Of a DNA stretch of 64,000 bases, positions 33,615-43,122 are shown piece after piece. This stretch comes from Streptomyces aureocirculatus (GTDB lineage: Bacteria > Actinomycetota > Actinomycetes > Streptomycetales > Streptomycetaceae), in contig NZ_JOAP01000015.1 of assembly GCF_000720475.1 (NCBI RefSeq), forward strand, positions 164,145-228,144, written 5' to 3'. Each line of letters starts with the position of its first letter. Position 1 is the stretch's first letter. The notes below the pieces were generated by a model. That model was given only the letters and a program-made list of their open reading frames with translations. It searched no databases and was not told the origin of the DNA. Made by a program: the position numbers and the translations under genes.

Positions 33615-36413
33615 TCACACCCACGTCCGAGGGCGGAAACGGTTTGCCCGTTCCACCAGTTCGATCCTTTCCTCGCCACCCTGTGCGAGCCGGGCAAGGG
33701 TCCGGTACGACCGTTCGAGACCGAACCTGAGGCCGCGCTCGTCCAGCTCGCTGCCGAGCAGCACGGTCCCCGTATGCCCCGCACCCGGTGCCGACGGCCC
33801 GGAGGCACCGCCGGAACGGCTGCCGGAGTGGCTAACGGAGAGTACCCAGTCGAGCGCCGTGCCGAGCACTTCCGTCGACAGGCGCTCTCTGCGCACCGCG
33901 TCGAGGCCGAAGCCCGCGAGCGCCTCCACCTGCCCCGCGGCGGCCGTCAGGTCGTCCAGGAACCGGGCCCCGGGCCCGGCCTCCGTGTCGAACCTCATAC
34001 GCTGCCGCAGCCGCGCCCGCACCGCCGCCACCCGGGCCGCGGTGTAGTGGATCGAGGACTCCGGCACCGACTCCAGGGTGCGTACGGCATCGCTCCGGTC
34101 GCCCGCGGCGAGCTGCACCCGGGCGAGTCCGAACGCGGCGCTGACGTAGCTCGGGTCCGTCGCCCACACCAGGCGGTAGTACTCGGCGGCGTTGTCGAGC
34201 TGGCCGAGCACCTCCGCGCAGACGCCGAGGGCGAGCTTGGGGGCGGGTTCGCCGGGGAAGGCGTCGTACACCGCGTCGAAGGAGAGCGCGGCGATCTCGT
34301 GGTCGCCGGTGGTGAGCGAGGCGACACCCCGGTACCAGATCACCCGCCAGTCGTCGTGGTGGTCTATCTCCAGGGACTCCAGGGTCCGCGCGGCGGCGGC
34401 GTGTTCGGTCATGGTGAGGCGGGCGCGCAGCTCGCGCAGGCGCAGCTCGGGGGAGTTGGCGGGCGCGGCCCCGAGCGCGGCGATCAGCTCGCTGCCCGCG
34501 GAGTCCACGAGCCCGGCGAGGAAACCGGCGTTGGGGTCGCCCGGATCGACCCGCGGCACGGGCAGGGCGAGGGCAGCCGCCGCGGCGTCCAGCGGACGCA
34601 CCATGGACGCGGGGGTGACACCCGCCGCCCCGGCCCCAGGCGCCCGCCCGGTCTGCCCGGCACCGGCGGCCCCCACAGCCCCAACGGCCCCAAGAGCCCC
34701 AACGGCTCCGGCCCCAACGGCCCCCACACCCCCGGAAGCCCCGAAGCCCGAGCCTTCCCCGCCGCCGCCGAGCAGCGCACCGGCACCGGAGGACGGCCCC
34801 CCGGGCGCGGGGAGCCCCAGCGCGTTCACAGCCCCCCGGCCCGGCAGCTCGACGCCGCCCGGCGTACCGGAACCGTCTCGCGTCCCGAGCCCGCGCGCCC
34901 CGAAGACCGACACCTCGCCCGCGAGTTCCGCGAACAACTCCGTGTCCGTGACCTTGACTTCGGGGCCGAACAGCGTGGAAAGGGCGGGCCGCGGCCGACC
35001 GCTCTGCACCGCGACGACCTCCCGCAGCACACCGGTCAGTTGCTCGGCCATCTCCTGCGCGGAGGAGAAACGGCGGGCCGGGTCGGGGTCCGTGGCGCGC
35101 ACGAGCAGCCGGTAGAACGACTCGTACGTGCGGAAGACCTCGATGTTGTCGGGGTCGGGCAGGGAGTCCGCGAAGACGTTCGTGTACCCCTGGAAGTCGA
35201 AGGTGAGGACGGCCAGGGTGCGGGCGACCGTATAGAGGTCCGACGCCACCGAGGGACCGACCTCGGAGACCTCCGGGGCCTGGTACCCCACCGTGCCGTA
35301 GATCGCCGACTCGTCGTCGTCCATCCGCCGGACCGCGCCCATGTCGATGAGCTTGAGCTGGTCCTCGGTCTGGATGGCGTTGTCGACCTTGAAGTCGCAG
35401 TACAGCAGGTTGCGGCTGTGCAGATGGCCGAGGGCCTCCAGGGCCTCGATGCCGTACGCGCAGGCCTGCTCCACCGGCAGCGGATCGCGCTTGCCGCTCG
35501 CGGTGCGGCGGCCGTTGGCGATCTCCTTGAGGGACTTGCCGCCGACGTACTCCATGACGATGTAGCCGTCCATGGAGCCGGTGCGCTGGTCCAGGTGCTC
35601 GACGAAGTTGTAGATGCGGACGATGTTGGCGTGCTCGATCTCGGCGAGGAAGCGCCGCTCGGAGATCGCGGCGGCCATCGCGTCCTGGTCGCCCGTGTCG
35701 AGCAGGCCCTTGAGCACCACCCAGCGATCGGACACCGCGCGGTCCACGGCGAGGTACACCCAGCCGAGCCCGCCGTGCGCGAGGCAGCCCACGACCTCGT
35801 ACTGGCCGTGCACGATGTCACCCGGGTTCAGTTTGGGCACGAACGAGTACGGGTGGCCGCACTTGGTGCAGAAGCCCTCCGTGCGCCCGGGGCGTTCGCC
35901 GCGGGCGCGGCCCACGGGCGCCCCGCAGTCGGAGCGCGAGCAGAAGCGCTTCCTCTCGGGCACCTCGGGCTTCTCCTGCACCGCGCCGCGCGGGTCGGGT
36001 CGGGGCACCTGCGGTACGGAGACCAGGCCGACGCCGAGCGCGCTGCGGCCGGAGGAGGCCGCCGCCAAGCCGGAGCTGCGCACCGACACCGAGCGCGCCG
36101 AGGTACTCCCCGACCTGCCCGACAGGGAGCGCGAGAGCCGCCCCGAGACGGAGCGGCGCGACGACGCGGAGCGCGAGGAACGCGTGCTGCCGCGGGTGCC
36201 GACGCTCGCCGAACCACGCGCGCTGCGCCCGCTCCGTCCGCTGCGCCCGCCGACCGTGATGCCCGTCGCCGGGGAGCCCACCATGCCGCTCGCGGACACG
36301 ACGGGGGCTAGGCCGCACGTGTCGCAGTACAGTTCGCCGCCGCCCACGTCCTCGTACGAACCCGTGCACTGGGGCCGCTGACAGGGCTGCTGTCCGCCGG
36401 TCCGCTCACTCAT
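33615..36413 (-). CDS. pknG: serine/threonine protein kinase PknG
   Basis: A 932-aa kinase with the PknG layout. The N-terminus has an extra zinc ribbon (CQRPQCTG...CDTCG) and a Ser/Arg-rich stretch. A rubredoxin-like pair (FCSRSDCG...EGFCTKCGHPYSF) comes next, then the kinase: glycine loop CLAHGGLGWVYLA, lysine in WVVLKGLLD, catalytic loop LLYCDFKVDNAIQ, and LIDMGAV in place of DFG, as in mycobacterial PknG. The C-terminal 250 residues are TPR helices (DNAAEYYRLVWATD, AFGLARVQLAAGD). In mycobacteria PknG phosphorylates GarA-like FHA proteins to control glutamate metabolism, under GlnH/GlnX. Its start overlaps the upstream gene by 4 bp (ATGA), and PP2C follows directly. Confidence 0.93.
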   Translation of the reverse strand: MSERTGGQQPCQRPQCTGSYEDVGGGELYCDTCGLAPVVSASGMVGSPATGITVGGRSGRSGRSARGSASVGTRGSTRSSRSASSRRSVSGRLSRSLSGRSGSTSARSVSVRSSGLAAASSGRSALGVGLVSVPQVPRPDPRGAVQEKPEVPERKRFCSRSDCGAPVGRARGERPGRTEGFCTKCGHPYSFVPKLNPGDIVHGQYEVVGCLAHGGLGWVYLAVDRAVSDRWVVLKGLLDTGDQDAMAAAISERRFLAEIEHANIVRIYNFVEHLDQRTGSMDGYIVMEYVGGKSLKEIANGRRTASGKRDPLPVEQACAYGIEALEALGHLHSRNLLYCDFKVDNAIQTEDQLKLIDMGAVRRMDDDESAIYGTVGYQAPEVSEVGPSVASDLYTVARTLAVLTFDFQGYTNVFADSLPDPDNIEVFRTYESFYRLLVRATDPDPARRFSSAQEMAEQLTGVLREVVAVQSGRPRPALSTLFGPEVKVTDTELFAELAGEVSVFGARGLGTRDGSGTPGGVELPGRGAVNALGLPAPGGPSSGAGALLGGGGEGSGFGASGGVGAVGAGAVGALGAVGAVGAAGAGQTGRAPGAGAAGVTPASMVRPLDAAAAALALPVPRVDPGDPNAGFLAGLVDSAGSELIAALGAAPANSPELRLRELRARLTMTEHAAAARTLESLEIDHHDDWRVIWYRGVASLTTGDHEIAALSFDAVYDAFPGEPAPKLALGVCAEVLGQLDNAAEYYRLVWATDPSYVSAAFGLARVQLAAGDRSDAVRTLESVPESSIHYTAARVAAVRARLRQRMRFDTEAGPGARFLDDLTAAAGQVEALAGFGLDAVRRERLSTEVLGTALDWVLSVSHSGSRSGGASGPSAPGAGHTGTVLLGSELDERGLRFGLERSYRTLARLAQGGEERIELVERANRFRPRTWV

Positions 36414-37729
36414 GCTTCCCCCCTCCGGTCGGTGGGCCCGCCCTGCTGCGAAACCCTGGACGCAAGCGCGTCGGCCGCCGCCTGCTGATAGCGCAGGACC
36501 GCCTGCTCGGCCACGCGCAGGTCACAGGGCGCGCTCCAGAGCATGCGGCGCGCCGCGTCGTACCGCTCGATCAGGAACGGGTCCTCGGCGAGGCCGTGCC
36601 GGGCGACCTTCGCCTTGTACGCGTCGAGGCGGCCGCGCAGTTCGGCGCGCACCGCGAGCGGCGCGGTCACCGCGGTCAGCGACTCGCGGGCGCGCAGGAG
36701 TTCGTCCTCGGCCTTCTCCTCCAGGGACTCAAGGAGCGGGGAGAGACGGTGCCACTGGGCGTTCCTGCGGTAGTCGGCGGCCATCGCCAACTGCTCCTGG
36801 AGCGCCGTGGGCGGCCCGGAGACCGCGGGCACCTCGGAGGCGGCGATCTTCGCGAGCACCTCGCCGCGCGCGGAGCGTGCCTCGGCGAGCGTGCGGTCCG
36901 CGCGGGACAGCAGGTCGCGCAGCCTGCCGAGACGCGCCTCGGCGTCCTGGCGGACCGTGAGCACGGCGTCGATCTCGCGGCGCACGTCCTCCAGGGCGCG
37001 GGCCGCGTGGTCGTAGCGGTCGGTGTGCGGGCGGCCGCCGCCGGGGGCCGAACTGCCCTTGGCCGGCTGCCAGAAGGCCAGCGGGTCGCAGATCACCTGC
37101 TCGCGCAGGGCCGCCAGCTCGTGCGTGATGTCCTCCAGGTCGTCCCCCGAGGGGTGTTCCCCGGGGCGCACGCCCACCGAGTGCGCGAGCCTGCGGGTGC
37201 GCTGGAGTTCGGCGGCGAGCAGGTCGATGCGGGCGGGCAGCGCGGACCACACGGCGTCGGCGGCGACGACCATGTCAAGGGAGTGCGCGTACAGATCGTT
37301 CATACGGGCGACGAGCTCTTCGAGGGTGAAGCGCTCGGTGAGCTTCGCGGGGCCCGTGATCGACGGCGCGGCCCCGGACGCCGAGCCGCCCGCGACGGTG
37401 ACGCTCTGCCCGCGAAGGAGCCGCGTCAGCTCCTGGAGGTCGTCGCGGTTGGGCCAGCGCCTGCGCTCACGGACCTCGCGTGCGGTGCGCAGCGTGCCCG
37501 CGTACGCGTCGAAGTACGTCCACAGGAGCGTGATCTGGCGTTCGGCGGCCAGCCAGCGCTCCTGGGTGGTGCCGGTGAGCTTCGCGCCTTCGAGGAGGCG
37601 GCGGCCCGCGTGGTCCTGGAGGGCGAGGAGCGACGTCTCGATCGCCTCGTGCTCGGCGTCGAGCCGCACCAGCGCACGGTCCACCTCGTCCCGGTCCATC
37701 ACAGAGCCGGGGGGTCCCGCGACGCTCAT
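36410..37729 (-). CDS. coiled-coil protein of the PknG-GlnH-GlnX run
   Basis: A 439-aa, mostly helical soluble protein with heptad-rich segments (LVRLDAEHEAIETSLLALQDH; ALEDVRREIDAVLTVRQDAEA; LSPLLESLEEKAEDELLRARE). No enzyme motif or membrane segment is visible. It lies 26 bp after glnH and overlaps pknG by 4 bp (ATGA), so it is made in step with both. I do not know a characterised member. Its position between the sensor proteins and the kinase suggests an adaptor or scaffold linking GlnX to PknG; that is inference. Confidence 0.82.
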   Translation of the reverse strand: MSVAGPPGSVMDRDEVDRALVRLDAEHEAIETSLLALQDHAGRRLLEGAKLTGTTQERWLAAERQITLLWTYFDAYAGTLRTAREVRERRRWPNRDDLQELTRLLRGQSVTVAGGSASGAAPSITGPAKLTERFTLEELVARMNDLYAHSLDMVVAADAVWSALPARIDLLAAELQRTRRLAHSVGVRPGEHPSGDDLEDITHELAALREQVICDPLAFWQPAKGSSAPGGGRPHTDRYDHAARALEDVRREIDAVLTVRQDAEARLGRLRDLLSRADRTLAEARSARGEVLAKIAASEVPAVSGPPTALQEQLAMAADYRRNAQWHRLSPLLESLEEKAEDELLRARESLTAVTAPLAVRAELRGRLDAYKAKVARHGLAEDPFLIERYDAARRMLWSAPCDLRVAEQAVLRYQQAAADALASRVSQQGGPTDRRGEA

Positions 37730-37755
37730 CGATCACCTCTCCGCTCCACTTGTGG

Positions 37756-38805
37756 TCAGTCCTTGTACTTCGGCTTCGGCGGGCCCGCCGACTTGCCGAG
37801 GTCGGCGGCGAGCCACTTGTCGTACGCGGCCCGCCAGCCGTCCTTCTTGTCGTCGCGGAAGTCGTCGAGCACCGCGTTCACCCGGCGCACCAGGTCGTCG
37901 GCGTCCTTCTTCATCGCCACGCCGTAGTACTCCGTGGTGAACGGCTTGGCTCCCTTCAGCTCCACGGTCGGGTCCTGGGCGGCCTGACCGGCGGCGAGCG
38001 CGCTGTCGGTGACCACCGCGTCCACTTCACCGAGCTGAAGCCTTACCAGGCAGTCGAGTTGATTGGGCACCGTGGTCTTGATGTCGGCACCGAAGCTGTT
38101 CTCCTTGAGCGCCGCCTCCGCCGTCGAACCGGCCGCGGAGCAGATCCTCTTGCCCTTCAGGGAATCGTCGTAGCCGGTGATGCCGGACGACTTGGGGGCG
38201 AGGACCTGCTGCCCGGTCTCGAAGTACGCGGTGGAGAAGGCGACGTCCTTGATGCGGTCGCAGTTGATCGTCATCGTGCGCACGACCATGTCGACCTGGC
38301 CGCTCTGGATCGCGGGAACGCGCTGGTTGGTGGGGATGGCGCGGAACACAACGGCGTCGCGGTCACCGAGCAGCCGCTCCGCGATCTCGTGCGCCAGGTC
38401 GATGTCGAAGCCCTCCAGTTCGCCGACGCCCTTGTTCGGGTCGCGGTACCCCCAGCGGTAGCTGTTCTGGTCGACGCCGACGACGAGCTTCTTGACCTTG
38501 CGCTGCTTGATCTTCTCCAGCGTCGGTCCGTCCTCGCTGTCGGGCCGCAGGCTGCGCTCGGGGGCCTCACAGTCGTCCGCGCGGGCGGGCGCGGCCTGCG
38601 ACACCGGCTCGCCGCCGCGCGAACCCGGCACGCCGCTCGGGCCGTTGTCGCCCCGCCACTGCGGCAGGGCGAGCACGAGCGCGGCCGCGAGGAGGCAGGC
38701 GAACGCCATCGTGGCCACCCCGCCCCAGCCGCGAAGGACCGCGGCGCCACCCGGTCGGCGCCCCCGGACGCCGTGCCGTCCGCTCTTGTCAGGTCGCGTA
38801 CGCAT
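37756..38805 (-). CDS. glnH: glutamate/aspartate-type solute-binding protein GlnH
   Basis: A 349-aa extracytoplasmic binding protein. One N-terminal membrane helix (VATMAFACLLAAALVLALP) anchors it; there is no lipobox cysteine. The SBP family 3 domain follows: KLVVGVDQNSYRWGYRDP, LEGFDIDLAHEIAERLLGD, RVPAIQSGQVDMVVRTMTI, STAYFETGQQVLAP, and the C-terminal WRAAYDKWL. Unlike ABC transport systems there is no permease or ATPase gene nearby. The neighbours are GlnX and PknG, matching the mycobacterial amino-acid-sensing set. ATG 38805 is used; a GTG at 38826 overlapping the glnX stop is also plausible. The open frame continues upstream to 39441 but only as an antisense-like shadow. Confidence 0.88.
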   Translation of the reverse strand: MRTRPDKSGRHGVRGRRPGGAAVLRGWGGVATMAFACLLAAALVLALPQWRGDNGPSGVPGSRGGEPVSQAAPARADDCEAPERSLRPDSEDGPTLEKIKQRKVKKLVVGVDQNSYRWGYRDPNKGVGELEGFDIDLAHEIAERLLGDRDAVVFRAIPTNQRVPAIQSGQVDMVVRTMTINCDRIKDVAFSTAYFETGQQVLAPKSSGITGYDDSLKGKRICSAAGSTAEAALKENSFGADIKTTVPNQLDCLVRLQLGEVDAVVTDSALAAGQAAQDPTVELKGAKPFTTEYYGVAMKKDADDLVRRVNAVLDDFRDDKKDGWRAAYDKWLAADLGKSAGPPKPKYKD

Positions 38806-38822
38806 GGTCCGCGCGCCCCCTA

Positions 38823-40265
38823 TCACCGGTACTCCGAAAGCCTGCGGCCGATGCCGAGCACGGCGGCGGTCGCGCCGAGCACCGCGAGCACGGCGACGCC
38901 CACCGGCAGGCCCGCCATGGCGCCCTTGCCGTCCTTGGCGGCGCGCTGGAACTCGTCCTGTTCGTGCGCGAGCGCGGTGTCGAGGGCCGCGTCCACATTG
39001 TCGAAGGACTCGCCGGTCGGCTCGGCGCCGTCGGCGCCTATGACCTTGTCCAGCGCGCCTTCGTAGTCCCCCGAGTCGTCGCTCGCGCGGGCCGACCTGT
39101 GGCGGTCCTGCCATTCGGTCACGTTGTTCGCGGCCGCCTTCAGCGGGGCCCTGCCCGCGTCGTCGTCGGCCAGCTCCGCGGCCTCGCCGAGGAGTCCGCT
39201 GCCGCCGTCCGCTCCGGCGAGCCGCTTCATCTGCTGCTGGTAGGCCACGTCGAACTTGTCCTTCGTGGCGCTGCCGACGGCGACGGTCTCGGCGCCCCTG
39301 CTGACCAGGGTCAGGTTCTCGTTGCCGCGGGCCTTCAGGGAGCTGATGCGGGCGTCGTTGAGCACGTTCAGGGACTTCACTCCGTGGTCGTACGACTCGT
39401 TCAGGCCGGAGCGGGCGAAGGTGTGCCCGGCGAGCAGCCACAGGAGCGCCACCGCGGCGGCCGTGGTGGCGGCGAGCAGGCCCGTGTTGAACACCCGGTT
39501 CGTACGCCGGTAGTTGCGGTGCTGGGCCAGGGCGAGCGCCGCGAGGGCGAGGACGCCGAGGGCGATGGCGGGCCAGGGGTAGGGCTTGGCGTCGGCGTAG
39601 TCGTCGGCCAGGCGCTCGTTCTCCGCCTTGTAGAGCTTCTCGGCGGCGGGGAGCATCCGGGTCTGCATCGTGTCGTTCGCGTACCGCAGATAGGCGCCGC
39701 CCAGGGGCAGGCCCTGGCGGTTGTTGGCGCGGGCACGCTCGATCAGGGCCGTGTACTGGGGGAGGAGCGTGTTCAGGCGGCTCACGGAGGCCGCCGATGA
39801 GGAGTCCGAGCCCGCGTTCGACGCGGCTGTGGCGAGCTTCTCGCCTGCGCGTTCGATGTCACGCTGGTAGCGCTCGCGGACCTTCGCGGGCTCCTGGCCG
39901 CCGGCCAGGAAGCCACTGGACGCGGCCGTGTTGGCATCGGCCAGGGAGCGGTAGATGGCGGCGGCGTCGTTGCTCAGCGGCTGGCTGCGGTTCAGGACGC
40001 GGTCCGCGGCGTCCGCGCGGGTGGTGGTCTGCCAGGCGGTGACCGCGCCGAACGCGAGGAGCAGGGCCGCGAGGAGCGCGCCTATGGCGCGGAGCCTGCC
40101 CGGCTCCGTCGTCGCCGCCGCGCGCAGGCGGTCCACGCCTTCGGCCCACGCCGTGCTTCTCGCCGGCGGGGGCGCCTGCCGCTGGGGTGTTCGCTCCAAC
40201 TGGGGCGGGAGATGCGGGCGGGTCGGCGCGGGTGCGTGCGGTGGTGCCTGTGGTGGGTGTGTCAC
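38823..40265 (-). CDS. glnX: four-helix transmembrane sensor protein GlnX
   Basis: A 480-aa membrane protein. After a Pro-rich cytoplasmic N-terminus there are four membrane helices: near RAIGALLAALLLAFGAVTAW, WPAIALGVLALAALALA, LAATTAAAVALLWLLAGH and LPVGVAVLAVLGATAAVLG. Between helices 1-2 and 3-4 are two outward helical domains of 120-160 residues (SNDAAAIYRSLADANTAAS; HGVKSLNVLNDARISSLKA). This duplicated layout is that of mycobacterial GlnX, which receives the GlnH signal and passes it to PknG. GTG 40265 has GGGGGAGG upstream; the frame is open to 40424 without support. First gene of the signalling run. Confidence 0.85.
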   Translation of the reverse strand: MTHPPQAPPHAPAPTRPHLPPQLERTPQRQAPPPARSTAWAEGVDRLRAAATTEPGRLRAIGALLAALLLAFGAVTAWQTTTRADAADRVLNRSQPLSNDAAAIYRSLADANTAASSGFLAGGQEPAKVRERYQRDIERAGEKLATAASNAGSDSSSAASVSRLNTLLPQYTALIERARANNRQGLPLGGAYLRYANDTMQTRMLPAAEKLYKAENERLADDYADAKPYPWPAIALGVLALAALALAQHRNYRRTNRVFNTGLLAATTAAAVALLWLLAGHTFARSGLNESYDHGVKSLNVLNDARISSLKARGNENLTLVSRGAETVAVGSATKDKFDVAYQQQMKRLAGADGGSGLLGEAAELADDDAGRAPLKAAANNVTEWQDRHRSARASDDSGDYEGALDKVIGADGAEPTGESFDNVDAALDTALAHEQDEFQRAAKDGKGAMAGLPVGVAVLAVLGATAAVLGIGRRLSEYR

Positions 40266-40833
40266 CTGACCTTGACCTCCCCCTTGGTCCTCTCGGTCTT
40301 CGGACGGTCCTTCCTTCCGGGCCGGGTGCTTGTGGCTGCGGAAGTGGTGTTCGGCCGCAAGTATCGCCGCCAGGACTGACATCCGCACATGCCTTGACTG
40401 GATCTTGTACGGATTGGTGCCCACCGGGCACCTTTGAACACGCTGCGTAGGTGTGTTCGGTTCCGGGGGTGGGGTGGTCCGTGCGGGTCGGCCTTCGCGG
40501 GGCGCCCCAGTCCCACCCCTTCTCCGAAACCGGGGGCTGCCGCCCCCTGGACCCCCGCTCCATCGACGCTCCGCGCCTCGTCCTCAGGCTCCCCCAAGCT
40601 CTTAAGGAGCAGGGGTACCCCCTTGACGGGCTGAAAGATCCCCACCGGAGGCGTTGAAGGACCGCCCCCGGGCTGAAGTCTCGCCCGAGAGCCTGCGATC
40701 TCGCCGGACGAGCTTCGCACTCAGCGGACGGGTTGAAACTCTGCCGCAGCGGCGAGAGTTTCAGCCCGTCCGGCGATTGAGGACGAGGCGCGAAGCGCCG
40801 ATGAGGGGTCAGGTGCGGCCTGCCGGTGAGGGG
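40266..40833. other. long intergenic region with Streptomyces-type repeats
   Basis: No gene over 568 bp. It must hold the promoter of the glnX-pknG run at its left end. The middle (about 40530-40640) is the common Streptomyces intergenic sequence rich in CCGGGGGC/GCCCCC, with CTCAGGCTCCCCCAAGCTC. Fragments of the GCCGGACGGGCTGA motif recur at its right end. The terminator hairpin for the csn operon is at 40725-40772. Confidence 0.6.
40725..40772 (-). terminator. hairpin after csnK
   Basis: A stem of about 23 bp (CGGACGGGTTGAAACTCTGC and complement, with a G.T pair and one bulge), 62 bp beyond the csnK stop on the minus strand. The GGGTTGAAACTC core is repeated as an inverted copy. Confidence 0.75.
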
Positions 40834-41859
40834 TCAGGTGCGGCTCGCCGGGAGGGTGTAATGGGCGCGGGCCCGGGCGTATGCGGACGCCGGGGCACCC
40901 ATCTCGTCCAGGCCCAACAGGATCGCGCCCAGAACGGGACGTTCGGCCACGACGCGGGGCACCGCTTTGGGGGCGCGCTCGGCGAGGCGCGTGCGGACGC
41001 CGTCGTCGAGGCGGTGGTGGCGCGCGGCCAGGACGCCGCCGCCGAGCAGGACGGGGGCGGTCTCGTCCAGGAGGCCGAGCCGGTCCAGGGCGACCACCGA
41101 CATGGCGACGACCTCCTCGGCCATGCGGTCCACCAGGGAACAGGCGACCGAGTCGCCGTCGGCGGCCACGGCGAACAGGACGGGGGTGAGTTCGTGCTGC
41201 CGGACGGCGGGGATGTGTCCCAGGTGCAGCGCCTCGATGAGCGCGTACATGGAGGGCAGGCCGAAGTGGGCCGGGAGCGCGCCCATGAGGGCGGTGGCCC
41301 CGCCCCGCCCGTCCTCAGCGCGCGCGGCGTGCCACAGCGCCTCCTGGGCGAGGGCACCGCCCCCGCCCCAGTCCCCGGAGATCTTGCCGATCGCGGGGAA
41401 GCGGGCGGTGCGCCCGTCGGGAAGCATGCCCACGCAGTTGATGCCCGCCCCGCACACCACCGCGACCCCGCGCGGCTCGGCGTCCTCGACGAGGCCCGCG
41501 CGGAGTATCGCGAAGGTGTCGTTGCGTACGTCGACGCTGCCGCCCCAGTCGCGCCGGCGCACCGCCTCCGCCAACTCCCGCTCCTCGACCGGCAGGTCCG
41601 CGTTGGCCAGGCACGCCGAGACATGGCCGACGGAGGACATGCCCGCCTCGGCGAGGGCCCGGGACACCGCGTCGGCGAGGACGTCCACGGCGGGCTCCAC
41701 GCCCATCTGCGGGGGCTGGAACCCGCCGCCACGGGCCGCGCCGACGACCTGCCCTTCGGCCGTGACCACCGCTACGTCTGTCTTGCTGTTGCCCGCGTCG
41801 ATGGCGAGCACCGTCCCGGAGGCCCCGGGGCCCGTGCCGTGCGGAGTGCTCAGGCCCAC
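40834..41859 (-). CDS. csnK: BadF/NagK-type amino-sugar kinase
   Basis: A 341-aa ASKHA-fold kinase. The phosphate-1 loop LAIDAGNSKTDVAVV, DWGGSVDVRNDTFAILRAG, GVAVVCGAGINCVGM, and KISGDWGGGGALAQEALW fit the BadF/BadG N-acetylglucosamine kinase group. It probably phosphorylates glucosamine or its oligomers after uptake. GTG 41859 has GGGAG upstream and overlaps the csnH stop by 10 bp. Last gene of the operon; the order regulator, binding protein, two permeases, GH4, kinase equals csnR-E-F-G-H-K of S. coelicolor (SCO2657-2662). Confidence 0.88.
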   Translation of the reverse strand: MGLSTPHGTGPGASGTVLAIDAGNSKTDVAVVTAEGQVVGAARGGGFQPPQMGVEPAVDVLADAVSRALAEAGMSSVGHVSACLANADLPVEERELAEAVRRRDWGGSVDVRNDTFAILRAGLVEDAEPRGVAVVCGAGINCVGMLPDGRTARFPAIGKISGDWGGGGALAQEALWHAARAEDGRGGATALMGALPAHFGLPSMYALIEALHLGHIPAVRQHELTPVLFAVAADGDSVACSLVDRMAEEVVAMSVVALDRLGLLDETAPVLLGGGVLAARHHRLDDGVRTRLAERAPKAVPRVVAERPVLGAILLGLDEMGAPASAYARARAHYTLPASRT

Positions 41860-43115
41860 GCGAGGTGCTCCCGGTTGTGTGCGATCAGCTTGTCCGTGAG
41901 CTGCTCCGCGTACGCGTACTGGCCCACCAGGGGGTGGGCGAGCAGGGCCTTGAAGACGCGGTCGCGGCCGCCGTGCAGGGCGGCGTGCAGCGCCAGGTCC
42001 TCGTACGCGGTGACGTTCGCGATCAGGCCCGAGAACAGCGGGTCGAGGGCCGGGACGGCGAGCGGGGTGGGGCCGGAGGCGTGCACGGACGCCTGCACCT
42101 CGATGACCGCGTCGTCGGGGAGGAAGGGGAGTGTGCCGTTGTTGTACGTGTTCACCACCTGGTACGGGCTTCCGCCGCCGCCCAGGAGCGATGCCGCGAG
42201 GTCCACCGCAGCCTCCGAGTAGAACGCGCCGCCGCGCTTGGCGAGCAGCTCCGGCTTCTCGTCCAGGGACGGGTCGCCGTACATCTCCAGGAGCTGCTTC
42301 TCCATCGCCGCCACCTCGGCGGCCCGCGACGGCTTGGTGCGCAGTTCCTCCACGACTGCGTCGTGCTGGTAGAAGTAGCGCAGGTAGTAGGAGGGGACCA
42401 CGCCGAGGCGGTCCACGAGCGTCTGCGGCATGCGCAGGTCCTCGGCGATGGCCTCGCCGTGCTCGGCGAGCAGCCTGGGCAGGACGTTCTCGCCCTCGGG
42501 GCCGCCGAGGCGGGCGCCCAGTTCCCAGGTGAGGTGGTTGAGGCCGACGTGGTCCAGGTGCACCCGCGCCGGGTCCACGCCCAGGTGCGCGGCGAACTTC
42601 CGCTGGAAGCCGATCGCGACGTTGCACAGGCCGACGGCCTTGTGTCCGGCCTGGAGCAGGGCGCGGGTGACGATGCCCACGGGGTTGGTGAAGTCGATGA
42701 TCCACGCGTTCGGGTTGGCGCGGCGGACGCGTTCGGCGATGTCGAGGACGACGGGGACCGTGCGCAGCGCCTTGGCGAGGCCGCCCGCGCCGGTGGTCTC
42801 CTGGCCGACGCAGCCGCAGTCAAGGGGCCAGGTCTCGTCCTGCTGCCTGGCCGCCTGGCCGCCGACGCGCAACTGGAGCAGGACCGCGTCGGCGTCGGCG
42901 ACGCCCGCGTCCACGTCGGACGTCGTGGTGATCCGGCCCGGGTGGCCCTGCTTGGCGAAGATGCGCCGTGCGAGGCCGCCGACGAGTTCCAGGCGGTCGG
43001 CCGCCGGGTCGACGAGGACGAGTTCCCCGATCGGCAGGGTGTCCCTCAACCGGGCGAAGCCGTCGATGAGTTCGGGTGTGTAGGTCGAGCCTCCGCCGAC
43101 CACTGCGAGCTTCAT
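41850..43115 (-). CDS. csnH: GH4 6-phospho-glycosidase
   Basis: A 421-aa family GH4 enzyme. It starts with an NAD-binding Rossmann motif (KLAVVGGGSTYTPELIDGF) and carries VGGQAARQQDETWPLDCG, IDFTNPVGIVTRALL, GLCNVAIGF and the metal/NAD-site region VGLNHLTWELG. GH4 enzymes need NAD+ and Mn2+ and cleave by an oxidation-elimination route. In this operon it most likely acts on phosphorylated chitosan oligosaccharides made with CsnK. It sits 7 bp after csnG. Confidence 0.92.
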   Translation of the reverse strand: MKLAVVGGGSTYTPELIDGFARLRDTLPIGELVLVDPAADRLELVGGLARRIFAKQGHPGRITTTSDVDAGVADADAVLLQLRVGGQAARQQDETWPLDCGCVGQETTGAGGLAKALRTVPVVLDIAERVRRANPNAWIIDFTNPVGIVTRALLQAGHKAVGLCNVAIGFQRKFAAHLGVDPARVHLDHVGLNHLTWELGARLGGPEGENVLPRLLAEHGEAIAEDLRMPQTLVDRLGVVPSYYLRYFYQHDAVVEELRTKPSRAAEVAAMEKQLLEMYGDPSLDEKPELLAKRGGAFYSEAAVDLAASLLGGGGSPYQVVNTYNNGTLPFLPDDAVIEVQASVHASGPTPLAVPALDPLFSGLIANVTAYEDLALHAALHGGRDRVFKALLAHPLVGQYAYAEQLTDKLIAHNREHLAWA

Positions 43116-43122
43116 TACTGGA

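Noticed and set aside
37756..39441. 561-aa extended form of glnH
   Set aside because: The extra 212 residues are Arg-rich shadow translation overlapping glnX; the membrane anchor and SBP domain start after ATG 38805.
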